Of a DNA stretch of 64,000 nt, positions 8,867-17,306 are shown piece by piece. Location: NCBI RefSeq assembly GCF_000934755.1, contig NZ_KN882177.1, positions 1 through 64,000 on the forward strand, written 5' to 3'. The notes under the pieces were generated by a model. It searched no databases, was not told the origin of the DNA, and was given only the letters and a program-made list of their open reading frames with translations. Source of the stretch: Desulfonatronovibrio magnus (GTDB lineage Bacteria > Desulfobacterota > Desulfovibrionia > Desulfovibrionales > Desulfonatronovibrionaceae). Position numbers and translations under genes: made by a program. Position 1 is the first letter of the stretch. The number at the start of each line of letters is the position of its first letter.

Positions 8867-8930
8867 CCCTGAAAAGGCACGATCTGATGTCAGCCCAAAA
8901 CATTTACTTTTAATGAGATCGAAGAATAAT

Positions 8931-10409
8931 ATGAACGACACGGCAAGCATTGTTTCAAGAGTCTGGAGTTTCTGCCATACCCTGCGTGATGACGGGGTGA
9001 GTTACGGCGATTATCTGGAACAGCTCACTTATCTTTTGTTCCTCAAGATGGCTGATGAATACGGCAGGATTTACAAAAAAGATGTAGGCATTCCGGAAGA
9101 ATACAGCTGGGAAAGCCTGAAATCCAGGAAAGGCGCGGACCTGGAAGCCCATTACATCACCCTGCTAAGAAGCCTGGGAAAGCAGAAAGGCATGATCGGC
9201 CAGATCTTTGTCAAATCTCAGAACCAGATCCAGGACCCGGCTAAGCTCTTCAAGATCATCCACATGATCGATGCGGAAAACTGGGTCATGATGGGCGCTG
9301 ACGTCAAAGGCGATATTTATGAGGGCCTGCTGGAAAAAAACGCTGAAGACGTCAAAAGCGGTGCTGGGCAGTATTTTACCCCAAGATCCCTGATTCGAGC
9401 TATGGTGGAGTGCGTCCGGCCAGAACCCTTAAAGGCCATCGCTGACCCGGCCTGCGGCACAGGCGGGTTTTTCCTGGCTGCCTATGATTTTTTAGTCAGG
9501 GAGTATAGTCTGGACAAGGAACAGAAAAAGTTTCTCAAAAACCAGACCTTTTTCGGCAACGAGATCGTAGCCAACACCCGCCGCCTGGCACTCATGAACT
9601 GTTTTCTGCATAACATCGGAGAAATTACCGGTGAATCAGCCATTTCACCCAATGATGCATTGATCGCAGATACCGGTGATCGGTACGACTATGTCCTGAC
9701 TAATCCTCCCTTTGGCAAGAAAAGCAGCATCACCATTACCAATGGTCTAGGCAAGCAGGAAAAGGAAGACTTGCGCTACAACCGGCAGGATTTCTGGGCT
9801 ACAACCTCCAACAAACAGCTCAATTTTGTCCAGCATGTGCGGACCATGCTCAAGACAAACGGGCAGGCAGCAGTGGTGGTGCCGGACAATGTGCTCTTTG
9901 AAGGGGGAGCCGGTGAAACAGTGCGTCGAAAGCTACTGGACAATACCGACCTGCACACCATCCTGAGACTTCCTACCGGGATCTTTTACGCTCAAGGTGT
10001 GAAGGCCAATGTGATCTTTTTCGATAATAAACCCGCAGCCAAGGAGCCCTGGACCAGAGAAGTCTGGTTCTATGATTTCAGGACCAATATTCATTTTACC
10101 AAGAAAAAGAATCTGATGACCTACCAGGACCTCAAGGATTTTATTGCCTGCTACAATCCCGGGAACCGCCACCAGCGCAAAGAAACCTGGTCTGAAGACA
10201 ACCCGGACGGCAGGTGGCGCAGATTCACGTATGACGAGATCATCGCCCGGGACAAAACCAGCCTGGACATCTTCTGGATCAGGGATGAAAGCCTGGCTGA
10301 TCTGGACAACCTGCCCGACCCGGATGTGCTGGCCGAAGAGATCGTGGAAAACCTCGAAGCCGGCGCCCAGAGTTTCAGGCGGATCATGGAATCCATCAAT
10401 GGACGATAA
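8931..10409 (+). CDS. hsdM: Type I DNA methyltransferase, M subunit
   Basis: Adenine-N6 methyltransferase of the HsdM family, 492 residues from the ATG at 8931; this start begins the standard N-terminal helical domain (SIVSRVWSFCHTLRDDGVSYGDYL). SAM-binding motif I is DPACGTGGF (from D172) and catalytic motif IV is NPPFGKKS (from N258). It methylates the sequence read by HsdS and forms the core of the restriction complex. The ribosome site before 8931 is weak; an ATG at 8913 is an alternative. The order R-S-AlbA_2-M is unusual, since M and S are often adjacent. Confidence 0.95.
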   Translation: MNDTASIVSRVWSFCHTLRDDGVSYGDYLEQLTYLLFLKMADEYGRIYKKDVGIPEEYSWESLKSRKGADLEAHYITLLRSLGKQKGMIGQIFVKSQNQIQDPAKLFKIIHMIDAENWVMMGADVKGDIYEGLLEKNAEDVKSGAGQYFTPRSLIRAMVECVRPEPLKAIADPACGTGGFFLAAYDFLVREYSLDKEQKKFLKNQTFFGNEIVANTRRLALMNCFLHNIGEITGESAISPNDALIADTGDRYDYVLTNPPFGKKSSITITNGLGKQEKEDLRYNRQDFWATTSNKQLNFVQHVRTMLKTNGQAAVVVPDNVLFEGGAGETVRRKLLDNTDLHTILRLPTGIFYAQGVKANVIFFDNKPAAKEPWTREVWFYDFRTNIHFTKKKNLMTYQDLKDFIACYNPGNRHQRKETWSEDNPDGRWRRFTYDEIIARDKTSLDIFWIRDESLADLDNLPDPDVLAEEIVENLEAGAQSFRRIMESINGR

Positions 10410-10762
10410 GATACTTTGCTTGCACTCATCTAAGCCATTTGATTACCCCCCAAACTCCACTTCCACTTTAGTTGCTACATCAGCAACATGACAGCATCTT
10501 TGTAAGCATACTCCAATTTTTTGCAAAAGCAGCGTATCGCTTTTGTCTGTCTTAATCTTTTTTTTCAACTCATTTGAGATATCGTTCAAATATGCATGCT
10601 ATATCTTGCATATTTCGATATTCCTGGCCCATATATTGGACAACTTTCAAATAAATTACTCGATATAACAATTCATAATCATGTCAACTGAGACAGATAT
10701 TGTTGCAAAAGAAAAAATTTTTCGAAAAAAAGTATTGTAAAATAAGCATATTTTATGCAAAC
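10410..10762. other. AT-rich gap after hsdM with a weak terminator-like hairpin
   Basis: No gene seen. At 10524-10545 CAAAAGC pairs with GCTTTTG around an 8-base loop, and a T tract follows about 13 bases later; this could be a weak terminator for the hsd operon. The rest is AT-rich with no clear promoter. The missing N-terminus of the following primase gene is not found here. Confidence 0.35.
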
Positions 10763-11602
10763 ATGAAAACATTTATTGTTCGGCCAAAGGCTACGGACAT
10801 GGACAGAATTGATGATATTGATATTGAAGATATTGAGCAGATGAAAAATGATGGACTTTCTCCTGCCCTGGTTATGGAAACCAGCGAACACAATTTTCAG
10901 GTTTGGCTCAAGCTGGACCGAGATGTGGATATTCCTACAAGAACAGAAATTGCCAGGTATCTGGCCAGGAAATATGATGGCGATCCAGGCAGTGCAGATG
11001 CATCACACTTTGGTAGACTGGCCGGATTTACAAATCGTAAGCATGAAAGATTTATCGAGGGCAAGGGTTTTCCTTTTGTTCTGCTTCATGAACATAAAGG
11101 CCAGGAATGCAGGATGAGTGAAGAGTTGGTTTTTATCGCAAAGGAAAGGCTGGGAAATGTCAGGGCAAGGCAAGTTGATCAGCTGAGTAAAAGTGAACAT
11201 TACCAGAACATGCTGTCTTCTCTCAATGCCCCCGATCTTCTGAATACTTATCATGCCCTGGAAAAAGAATATCTGAAGCGTCATAAATCCTTAGACAGCA
11301 GTGTAATTGATTTTGCTTTCTGCAGACTTGTTTACAGGGTTACAAAGAGCACAGGTGAGACAGTATCCATTTTAAGGCAGACACGACTAGATATTGAGGA
11401 CAAGAAAAAAGGCCATGTGGATGAATATCTGGAGCGGACAGCATTCAAAGCCAAGCTCATGGAAACAAAATATGCCGGATATAGTTACGAGGTAGTTTCA
11501 CGGGAACTGAGCAGGGAGTGTGCAGAGTATATGCGCCTGAAAAAATCAGAAGGGTATCATTATCCATTTATGGATAATGAAAGGGTTGGAATGGAAATTT
11601 AA
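10763..11602 (+). CDS. RepB-type primase domain protein, N-terminally shortened
   Basis: 279 residues from the ATG at 10763. The segment VRPKATDMDRIDDIDIEDIE, ALVMETSEHNFQVWLKL and SADASHFGRLAGFTNRK matches the core of RepB_primase-like proteins of plasmids and integrative elements. These normally have a longer N-terminal part before the IYVRP strand, which is absent, so the gene may be truncated or start within the domain. The C-terminal 150 residues are helical and end FMDNERVGMEI. No replication partner or integrase lies next to it. It sits between the R-M locus and the 3' end of tRNA-Phe, consistent with the end of an integrated element. Confidence 0.6.
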   Translation: MKTFIVRPKATDMDRIDDIDIEDIEQMKNDGLSPALVMETSEHNFQVWLKLDRDVDIPTRTEIARYLARKYDGDPGSADASHFGRLAGFTNRKHERFIEGKGFPFVLLHEHKGQECRMSEELVFIAKERLGNVRARQVDQLSKSEHYQNMLSSLNAPDLLNTYHALEKEYLKRHKSLDSSVIDFAFCRLVYRVTKSTGETVSILRQTRLDIEDKKKGHVDEYLERTAFKAKLMETKYAGYSYEVVSRELSRECAEYMRLKKSEGYHYPFMDNERVGMEI

Positions 11603-11742
11603 TGAAAAGCATTTTTTTGATGAAAAAATTGATTAAAATAATTTGATGCAAAAGAGCAGATAAGAAATTTGATGGCTCTCAATAATTATTTTTTTGGCAA
11701 AAAAAACAGATTTTTTTGCTTACTATGTGCTTACCAATAAAA

Positions 11743-11774
11743 AAGGGTTTACAGAAAAAATCCTGTAAACCCTT
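11743..11774 (-). terminator. Intrinsic terminator after tRNA-Phe
   Basis: A perfect 12-bp stem, AAGGGTTTACAG/CTGTAAACCCTT with an 8-base loop, lies just beyond the tRNA 3' end. Read on the minus strand it is followed by TTTTTTATT, so it should stop tRNA transcription. Confidence 0.75.
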
Positions 11775-11782
11775 GATTTTAT

Positions 11783-11858
11783 TGGTGCCGAGGGACGGAA
11801 TTGAACCGCCGACACGGGGATTTTCAGTCCCCTGCTCTACCGACTGAGCTACCTCGGC
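11783..11858 (-). tRNA. tRNA-Phe (GAA)
   Basis: 76-nt cloverleaf on the minus strand starting GCCGAGGTAGCTCAGTCGG and ending in an encoded CCA. The anticodon stem-loop is GGGGA-CTGAAAA-TCCCC with anticodon GAA, and the T arm has GGTTCAATTCC. The acceptor stem GCCGAGG pairs with CCTCGGC-A-CCA. Its 3' end points towards the accessory region, the usual side for island integration. Confidence 0.97.
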
Positions 11859-12050
11859 TTTTGCCATGTCGTTGGAAGATAGATCTATATCCGAGAGTAA
11901 ATTTGATGGCAAGAACTTTTTTTTAAAAAATAAAATTTACTTTTTTCCAAAATCAGGTTATTGGCTATTTTTGTTTGGAGTCAATAGTTCATAAATTTTT
12001 TTGAATCCTTAATTTTCTCATCATCTTTAAGTAATGACAAGGAGTGAATA

Positions 12051-12647
12051 ATGGTATCTATCATCTGGTTAGGCTTGTGCTACATTCTTGGCTCGCTGCC
12101 TTTTGGCCTCATGATCGCTCAGGGTTTCTGCAGGATAGACCCAAGGCAGCATGGCAGTAAAAACATTGGTGCTACAAATGTGGCCAGAGTCTGTGGTTTT
12201 CAGTACGGTCTGGCGGTCCTGATTCTTGATATCCTTAAAGGATATCTTCCCATCCTCCTGGCTTTCAGCTTCAGTGGGTCAATCGTTCTTGTTTCCCTCA
12301 CAGGACTGGCAGTTGTAGCAGGACACATGTATTCCGTATTCCTTTACGGTAAAGGCGGCAAGGGTGTAGCAACTACAGTAGGCGTATTTCTTGGTCTTGC
12401 CCCCATGGCTACAGTATGGGCCATTGGTATCTGTCTGGCGGTCATTTATTTGACAGGCTTTGTATCTCTCGGATCCCTTGCCTTAGTTACAGCAGCACCT
12501 GTTGTCTTTCTTCTCAGCGGCAATTTTGCTTATATTATTGCTGCTCTGCTGCTTATGGGACTGGTTTTCTGGAGACATGAAGAAAATATTCATCGCTTGC
12601 TGAGCGGTGAGGAAAGCAGCTGGCGTAAAAACGTGAATGAAGATTAG
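12051..12647 (+). CDS. plsY: Glycerol-3-phosphate acyltransferase PlsY
   Basis: 198-residue inner-membrane enzyme with several hydrophobic helices. It transfers an acyl group from acyl-phosphate to glycerol-3-phosphate, the first step of phospholipid synthesis. Family signatures are SKNIGATNVARV in the first cytoplasmic loop, GHMYSVFLYGKGGKGVATT in the second and a C-terminal FWRHEENIHRLLSGEE. AAGGAG lies eight bases before the ATG. It appears monocistronic: a tRNA is upstream on the other strand and strong terminators follow. Confidence 0.95.
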   Translation: MVSIIWLGLCYILGSLPFGLMIAQGFCRIDPRQHGSKNIGATNVARVCGFQYGLAVLILDILKGYLPILLAFSFSGSIVLVSLTGLAVVAGHMYSVFLYGKGGKGVATTVGVFLGLAPMATVWAIGICLAVIYLTGFVSLGSLALVTAAPVVFLLSGNFAYIIAALLLMGLVFWRHEENIHRLLSGEESSWRKNVNED

Positions 12648-12801
12648 CAACTTTTTTGTTAATTTTATCGAGTATACATGCTGGTAATCTGGTAAGCGTT
12701 TCACTCGATCTGCCTGACTGCAAACCAGGGAGTGACTCACGCTGTTTAAACCTGGATTCCTGCTTTCGCCGGAATGACGGAAATATGTCATAATTTGTTT
12801 T

Positions 12802-12848
12802 AACCGTCACCCCGGTCCCGGATCTAATCCGGGACCGGGGTGACGGTT
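12802..12848. terminator. Long perfect hairpin between plsY and hflX
   Basis: AACCGTCACCCCGGTCCCGG-AT pairs perfectly over 22 bp with its complement around a CTA loop, followed by seven T. It can act as a terminator for plsY. The same GTCACCCCGGTCCCGGAT core recurs imperfectly near 34765-34815, so this is also a member of a dispersed palindromic repeat. Confidence 0.7.
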
Positions 12849-12867
12849 TTTTTATAGTTACACTTGT

Positions 12868-12895
12868 AAGCGCCCATGTCAGGGCGCTTTTTTTT
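12868..12895 (+). terminator. Second plsY terminator
   Basis: Stem AAGCGCCC/GGGCGCTT with loop ATGTCA, followed directly by a run of eight T on the plus strand. Confidence 0.8.
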
Positions 12896-12945
12896 GGGTG
12901 TTGCGAGGCTTATTGTTCTTGACAGGCTGGGGGCTGCGAGGTGTG

Positions 12946-14571
12946 TCAGGTCAGGTGATTTTCAATGGATTGGACCAAGTCAGTCAGGGAATTCCGCCTA
13001 AGTGCTGAAATGGGAATACCCATGGGGTAGGTGTTGCTGACAAGGGTGCGGGTCTGGTCATCAAGTCGGTCCCATTTGTTGAGGGCAAGAATAATAGTTT
13101 TTTCCTGAAGTCCCAGCTGCTCCAAAATGTTTTCCACTGCCTGAACCTGCTGTTCCAGATCCGGATGAGAAGAGTCTGCTACATGGACCAGAACATGGGC
13201 CTGGGATAATTCTTCCAACGTAGCCATGAATGCTTCCTGTAAATCTTTGGGCAGGTCTTTGATAAAGCCGACAGTGTCAGTCAGGATTACTTCTTTATCT
13301 TTGGGAAACCTGAGTCTTCTGCTGGTGGGGTCCAATGTGGCAAACAACTTGTCTTCTGAAAGAATATCGCTGTGGGTAAGGGTGTTGAGCAGGGTGGATT
13401 TGCCAGCATTGGTATAACCAACAAGAGAAACAACAGGAATGTCTTCCTGCTGCCTTTTGGATCTTGTGTTCTGGCGATGTTTGCGCAGGTTTTGCAGATC
13501 ATCCTTAATCTTTTTTATTCTATCTCTGATTTTTCTTCTGTCCAGTTCAAGCTTGGTTTCACCAGGCCCCCTGCCGCCAATGCCACCGGTCAACCTGCTC
13601 AGGGCCCGGTCCTGCTTGACGAGTCTTGGTAGTGTGTACTTTAGCTGAGCCATTTCCACCTGAAGTCTGCCCCCTTTGGATGTGGCATGCTGGGCAAAAA
13701 TATCCAGGATTAGCTGGGTGCGGTCTATCACTTTTCTTTCAGTGATAGAGGCAATATTTCTAAGCTGTGTGGGAGTAAGTTCCTGATCAAACACCAGGAT
13801 TGATGCGTTATGCTGCAAAGCCATGACCTCGAGCTCGGACAGCTTGCCTTTCCCAACTATGAACCTGGGATTAACCCTTGCTACTCGTTGAATCATGGTC
13901 CCGGCCACTTGCAGCCCTGCGGTTTCAGCAAGATCTGCCAGTTCTGAAAGTGAGTTTTCAAGAACTTTTCTCGGAGCCTGTCCTACACTAATGAGCAGAC
14001 AGCGACCTGACTGGGATCCTGTTTCAATGGATGCCTGGCTGCGATCCAGTTCCTTTTCCAGAGAATCAACTGTCTTGGCGAAATCAAAATCAACATGTGT
14101 CCAGGGGACTGGTTCATGGATGAGATAGGGATCATTTTTGGGATTGGGGGGTAGAAGATGAGCCCATTGAAACTTGTCCGGATCGCCTTGCTCGTCAATG
14201 TTCAGAAGTGCAATGGAGTCCAGACGCAGAAAAACCATGTCCATGACATCTTCACGGCTCAGGGGGGAGGACCCGATATGAGTATGGAAAAGCCTTATGC
14301 CCCGCAGCCTGCCGGTACTCTGGCGTGCCCTGTCTAACTGGGGGATAAGTATGCTTTCATGGTCTCCTACTATGACCATGAAAACATGCCCGCGCCTGTC
14401 TATGAGCAGACCTATCTGGCGTTTAATCTGGCTGGTAAGATCTGCCAGTTCATGAAGCTGTTCAGGCGTAAATCCAGGACTGGCAGGATATACCCTGAAG
14501 TAAAGCCTTGACAGGGCCTTGATTTGACTGGGCTTAAGCCCGGTCAGGTTTCCTCTTGGTTTTCTGGCTAT
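12946..14571 (-). CDS. hflX: Ribosome-associated GTPase HflX, probable AUA start
   Basis: GTPase that splits stalled or hibernating ribosomes. The N-terminal domain (RGNLTGLKPSQIKALSRLYF, then IGLLIDRRGHVFMVIVGD) is conserved. A glycine-rich linker (LTGGIGGRGPGETKLELDRR) precedes the G domain: GYTNAGKST (P loop), DPTSR, DTVGF and NKWD. An ATG at 14379 would cut off 64 residues of the conserved N-terminus. No ATG, GTG or TTG lies between those residues and the purH stop; AAGGAG sits 8 bases before an ATA codon at 14571-14569, which I take as the start (541 residues). It follows purH in the same frame and is presumably co-transcribed. Confidence 0.85.
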   Translation of the reverse strand: MARKPRGNLTGLKPSQIKALSRLYFRVYPASPGFTPEQLHELADLTSQIKRQIGLLIDRRGHVFMVIVGDHESILIPQLDRARQSTGRLRGIRLFHTHIGSSPLSREDVMDMVFLRLDSIALLNIDEQGDPDKFQWAHLLPPNPKNDPYLIHEPVPWTHVDFDFAKTVDSLEKELDRSQASIETGSQSGRCLLISVGQAPRKVLENSLSELADLAETAGLQVAGTMIQRVARVNPRFIVGKGKLSELEVMALQHNASILVFDQELTPTQLRNIASITERKVIDRTQLILDIFAQHATSKGGRLQVEMAQLKYTLPRLVKQDRALSRLTGGIGGRGPGETKLELDRRKIRDRIKKIKDDLQNLRKHRQNTRSKRQQEDIPVVSLVGYTNAGKSTLLNTLTHSDILSEDKLFATLDPTSRRLRFPKDKEVILTDTVGFIKDLPKDLQEAFMATLEELSQAHVLVHVADSSHPDLEQQVQAVENILEQLGLQEKTIILALNKWDRLDDQTRTLVSNTYPMGIPISALRRNSLTDLVQSIENHLT

Positions 14572-14579
14572 AGAAAATT

Positions 14580-14585
14580 CTCCTT
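14580..14585 (-). promoter_or_regulatory. Ribosome binding site for hflX (AUA start)
   Basis: AAGGAG on the minus strand, eight bases before the ATA at 14571-14569 and immediately after the purH stop TAA (14592-14590). It decides the hflX start. Confidence 0.6.
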
Positions 14586-14589
14586 GTCT

Positions 14590-15204
14590 TTAACTTTCAT
14601 CTGAGTGTGTGTCTGTCTTGCGGTGCAAATAATCAGCTATCATGGTATCGTACCTTGAGGTGAGATCAAAGGTGAACCAGGCTGTTTTCTGTCTGAAAGC
14701 CAGGTCTATAGCACCATTTTTGCTCAACTCATTCATAAACGTCTGATAATAGTCAGGATGCGGAAGTACGCATACGCTGTGAAAGTTTTTGGCAGCAGCC
14801 CGCAACAGTGTTGGTCCGCCAATGTCAATTTTTTCTACTGCATCTTTTATATCTGCCTGGCCAGCCACTGCGCCGGCAAAATCATAGAGATTAACACAGA
14901 CAAGATCAAAATAACCAATATCCTGCTCTTTGAGGGTTTTATCGTGATCAGGATTGTCTTTATCTGCCAGCACTCCACCATGCACCTTGGGGTGCAAAGT
15001 TTTGACACGGCCACCCAGTATTTCGGGAAAACCGGTAACCTGGCTGATGCCGGTCACCTCAATGTTATTCTCACGAATCAGCCTGGCTGTCCCGCCTGTA
15101 GATACTATTTCCACATTATTTTTTGTCAGAAAACCGGCCAGGTCAATAATGCCTGTTTTGTCAGTAACGCTGATAAGGGCTCTTTTAATAGGCAAATAAT
15201 TCAT
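14590..15204 (-). CDS. purH: IMP cyclohydrolase (stand-alone PurH N-terminal domain)
   Basis: 204 residues that match only the IMP cyclohydrolase (MGS-like) domain of PurH: KRALISVTDKTGI, VSTGGTARLI, GGRVKTLHPKVHGG, VCVNLYDF and DIGGPTLLRAAAKN. The ~300-residue AICAR transformylase domain of the usual bifunctional enzyme is missing, so it closes FAICAR to IMP and needs the formyltransferase from another gene. The length looks natural: the stop is followed at once by the hflX ribosome site rather than transformylase remnants. GGAGAAG precedes the ATG. Confidence 0.85.
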   Translation of the reverse strand: MNYLPIKRALISVTDKTGIIDLAGFLTKNNVEIVSTGGTARLIRENNIEVTGISQVTGFPEILGGRVKTLHPKVHGGVLADKDNPDHDKTLKEQDIGYFDLVCVNLYDFAGAVAGQADIKDAVEKIDIGGPTLLRAAAKNFHSVCVLPHPDYYQTFMNELSKNGAIDLAFRQKTAWFTFDLTSRYDTMIADYLHRKTDTHSDES

Positions 15205-15361
15205 TCTTCTCCTCTACTTCTGGTACATGTTGCAGGGTAGGTGCTCCAAGGTAAATATTTTGCATTTAACCTGTTGCAGGTTCAATTTTGCCTGTTCCGG
15301 CATGTACCAATATTTCGTGTCAGAAAATAGCAGTTCTGGCAAGAAATATTCTTTTGGACCA

Positions 15362-15394
15362 GTCCCGGCATTTTCCCCATGATAATGCCGGGAC
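15362..15394. terminator. Hairpin between the TPR gene and purH
   Basis: GTCCCGGCATT and AATGCCGGGAC form an 11-bp stem around an 11-base loop. There is no strong T run on either strand, so terminator function is uncertain. Confidence 0.35.
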
Positions 15395-15423
15395 CAGCCT
15401 TGTATTGGGGAGGAGAAACCTTA

Positions 15424-15984
15424 TCAGGATAGTTCAGACAGGAGTTCCTTTGCCGGTTCGTTGTCCGGTTCGTTTTCCAGGATAGCTTCAATATGATTCC
15501 TTGCATCTTCAGTGCGTCCAAGACTCTGAAGGCATCCAGCAAGGGAGAATCTTACATCAACCTGGGATGAATCAATCTCCAGGGCATTTTCAAGATACTC
15601 AATAGCGGTTTCAGTCTTGTTAAGGACGTAAGCAGTCTGGACAAGACCATAAAGGGCAATGAGGTTTCCAGGGTTGACCTTGAGAGCCTGCTCGAAAAGG
15701 TTGTAAGCCCGGTCATGTGATCCAATTTCAGTTTCTATGAGGCCAAGGCCGGCAAAAGCTTTGTCATTGGGCTCAACTTTGGTGGCTTTTTCGTACAGGG
15801 TGCCGGCTTTTTTAAGCTCCCCTTTTTGCACAGCAATGGTGGCCAGACCAAGGTAAGGATCTGCGTGAACCCCATTGGAACCTGCAGCTTTTTGATAATA
15901 TTGTTCAGCTTTATCGAGTTCACCCATAAACAGATAACATTCACCAAGTTCTTTGTTGATTTCGTAATCCAGATTGTTAGTCAT
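15424..15984 (-). CDS. Tetratricopeptide repeat protein
   Basis: 186 residues made almost wholly of TPR motifs, about five helix-turn-helix units of 34 residues (NKELGECYLFMGELDKAEQY, AFAGLGLIETEIGSHDRAY, IALYGLVQTAYVLNKTETAI, VRFSLAGCLQSLGRTEDARN). There is no signal peptide, so it is probably a cytoplasmic adaptor; its partner cannot be told from sequence. GGAGAATT precedes the ATG. It lies upstream of purH-hflX on the same strand across a 219-bp gap with a hairpin, so it may be a separate unit. Confidence 0.8.
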   Translation of the reverse strand: MTNNLDYEINKELGECYLFMGELDKAEQYYQKAAGSNGVHADPYLGLATIAVQKGELKKAGTLYEKATKVEPNDKAFAGLGLIETEIGSHDRAYNLFEQALKVNPGNLIALYGLVQTAYVLNKTETAIEYLENALEIDSSQVDVRFSLAGCLQSLGRTEDARNHIEAILENEPDNEPAKELLSELS

Positions 15985-16159
15985 AATTCTCCTCCAATTA
16001 AGTTTTCAAAAAGTATAAAACATGTTGATGATCAGTTGGTATGGTTAACTACTATATTACGTGCATAAGCATTTTTTGCTGTGTGAGAAAAAATGCCCGT
16101 TGTTAAAAATCTAAGCAACATGTGTGCCATGATGTGGCAGGTTGTATTGATAAACTTCA

Positions 16160-17140
16160 AGTATATAGTAAGCTCCCTGCCTGGGGGGACTGGAACCGGG
16201 CCGAACCTGTGAGTAATTGCCTTTAAGGTGGAGCCTGCATCCTGCAGGCTATCAAAGACCAGGCGGCTGGAAGCCGCCTCCACCTTGAAGAACAGTCCCA
16301 TATTTGGAAATTGGGACAGTCCCCGCGAGGTACTATAAAAAAGATTGATGCTGCATTGGTTCCTGGAAGAAATTTGCTTTAATGACAAAATTTACACAGC
16401 GAGGGACAGTCCCCCTCCGGGCTGTAAGCCTCCGGGCAGGAAGCTGTGCCAGGCGTAAAGCTCTCATCTTTGACGGAATTTTTCAGGCAAATGTGCATCA
16501 ATCATATGTAAAAATCTTAAAATTGTGAAAATTATAACCGTCTGATTTTGTTGGCAAAACGACTCCAGTTACTTGTAAGCTCCTCACCCGGGCGGCCCGG
16601 GACCGAACCTGCGAGTAACTAAAAAATCAGCCTTAACACGAGATTGCTTCGCTTCGCTCGCAACAAGGATTGCCGCGCTCGAAGACTCGCTCGCAATGAC
16701 AGCTGAGGTGTCAGGGATGTAGTTGCTGAAAACTTGTCACCCACGAGGGAACCTAAGCGACCGAAGCAATCTTTATGGTAAAAGCATAATGCTTTGAATT
16801 TATTGCTAATTTGGTTTTAGTTACTTAGAAGCTCCTCACCCGGGCGGACCAGGACCGAACCTGCGAGTAACTTTAAGACTCTGTCACTTTTCTGAAAATT
16901 GGGACAGTCCCCGCAAGGTACTATAATAAAGCATGATACTGCATTGGTTCCTGGAAAAAATTTGCTTAAATGAAAAAATTTACACAGCGTGGGACAGTCC
17001 CTGTGCCAGGCGCAAAGCTCTAATCTTTGACGGAATTTTTCAGGCAAATGTGCATCAATCATAAGCCAAAATCGTAAAAACATGAAAATTGTAAACATTT
17101 GATTTTATTAGCAAAACGATTCCAGTTACTTGTAAGCGCG
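16160..17140 (+). repeat. Mosaic interspersed repeat block 1
   Basis: Gene-free block built from modules joined by connectors. A degenerate connector lies at 16169-16219 and clear ones at 16567-16620 and 16819-16872 (AGTTACTTGTAAGCTCC, then CCCGGGCGGCCCGGG, then GAGTAACT). Module B (16206-16575 and 16873-17135) carries the hairpins GCCTGCATCCTGCAGGC and GGCGGCTGGAAGCCGCC (first copy only) plus GGGACAGTCCC motifs. Module A (16622-16818) carries ATTGCTTCGCTTCGCTCGC and its inverted counterpart GCGACCGAAGCAAT. Short frames here recur in other copies and are not genes. Confidence 0.85.
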
Positions 17141-17236
17141 TAATGCTCCTGACCTCTGCCTTCTGCCTTCTTCCCTCTGCCCCTCCCCCCTCAATCCTGC
17201 CTTGTACATGACTGTTTTTTTGAACTTTATGCGTAT

Positions 17237-17252
17237 TGGAACAGGACTTGCT
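17237..17252 (+). promoter_or_regulatory. Sigma-54-type promoter for the flgB operon
   Basis: TGGAACAGGACTTGCT matches the sigma-54 consensus TGGCAC-N5-TTGCW, with exact GG-N10-GC spacing. It lies 54 bases before the flgB start. Flagellar basal-body operons in related bacteria are commonly RpoN-dependent. No enhancer site was identified. Confidence 0.65.
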
Positions 17253-17306
17253 TTGAATGACTGGAAACACAAAAAACACCAACCTTAATATAAAGGAGTG
17301 TATGCA

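Noticed and set aside
8859-8930. Earlier start of hsdM at 8859
   Set aside because: The extra 24 residues overlap the preceding gene's tail frame and are not part of the conserved HsdM N-terminus; ATG at 8931 fits.
16032-16388. Recurrent short frames within module B (also near 39699 and 41724) with similar protein sequence
   Set aside because: Similarity comes from the DNA repeat itself; frames have no ribosome sites, cross hairpins and differ in length between copies.
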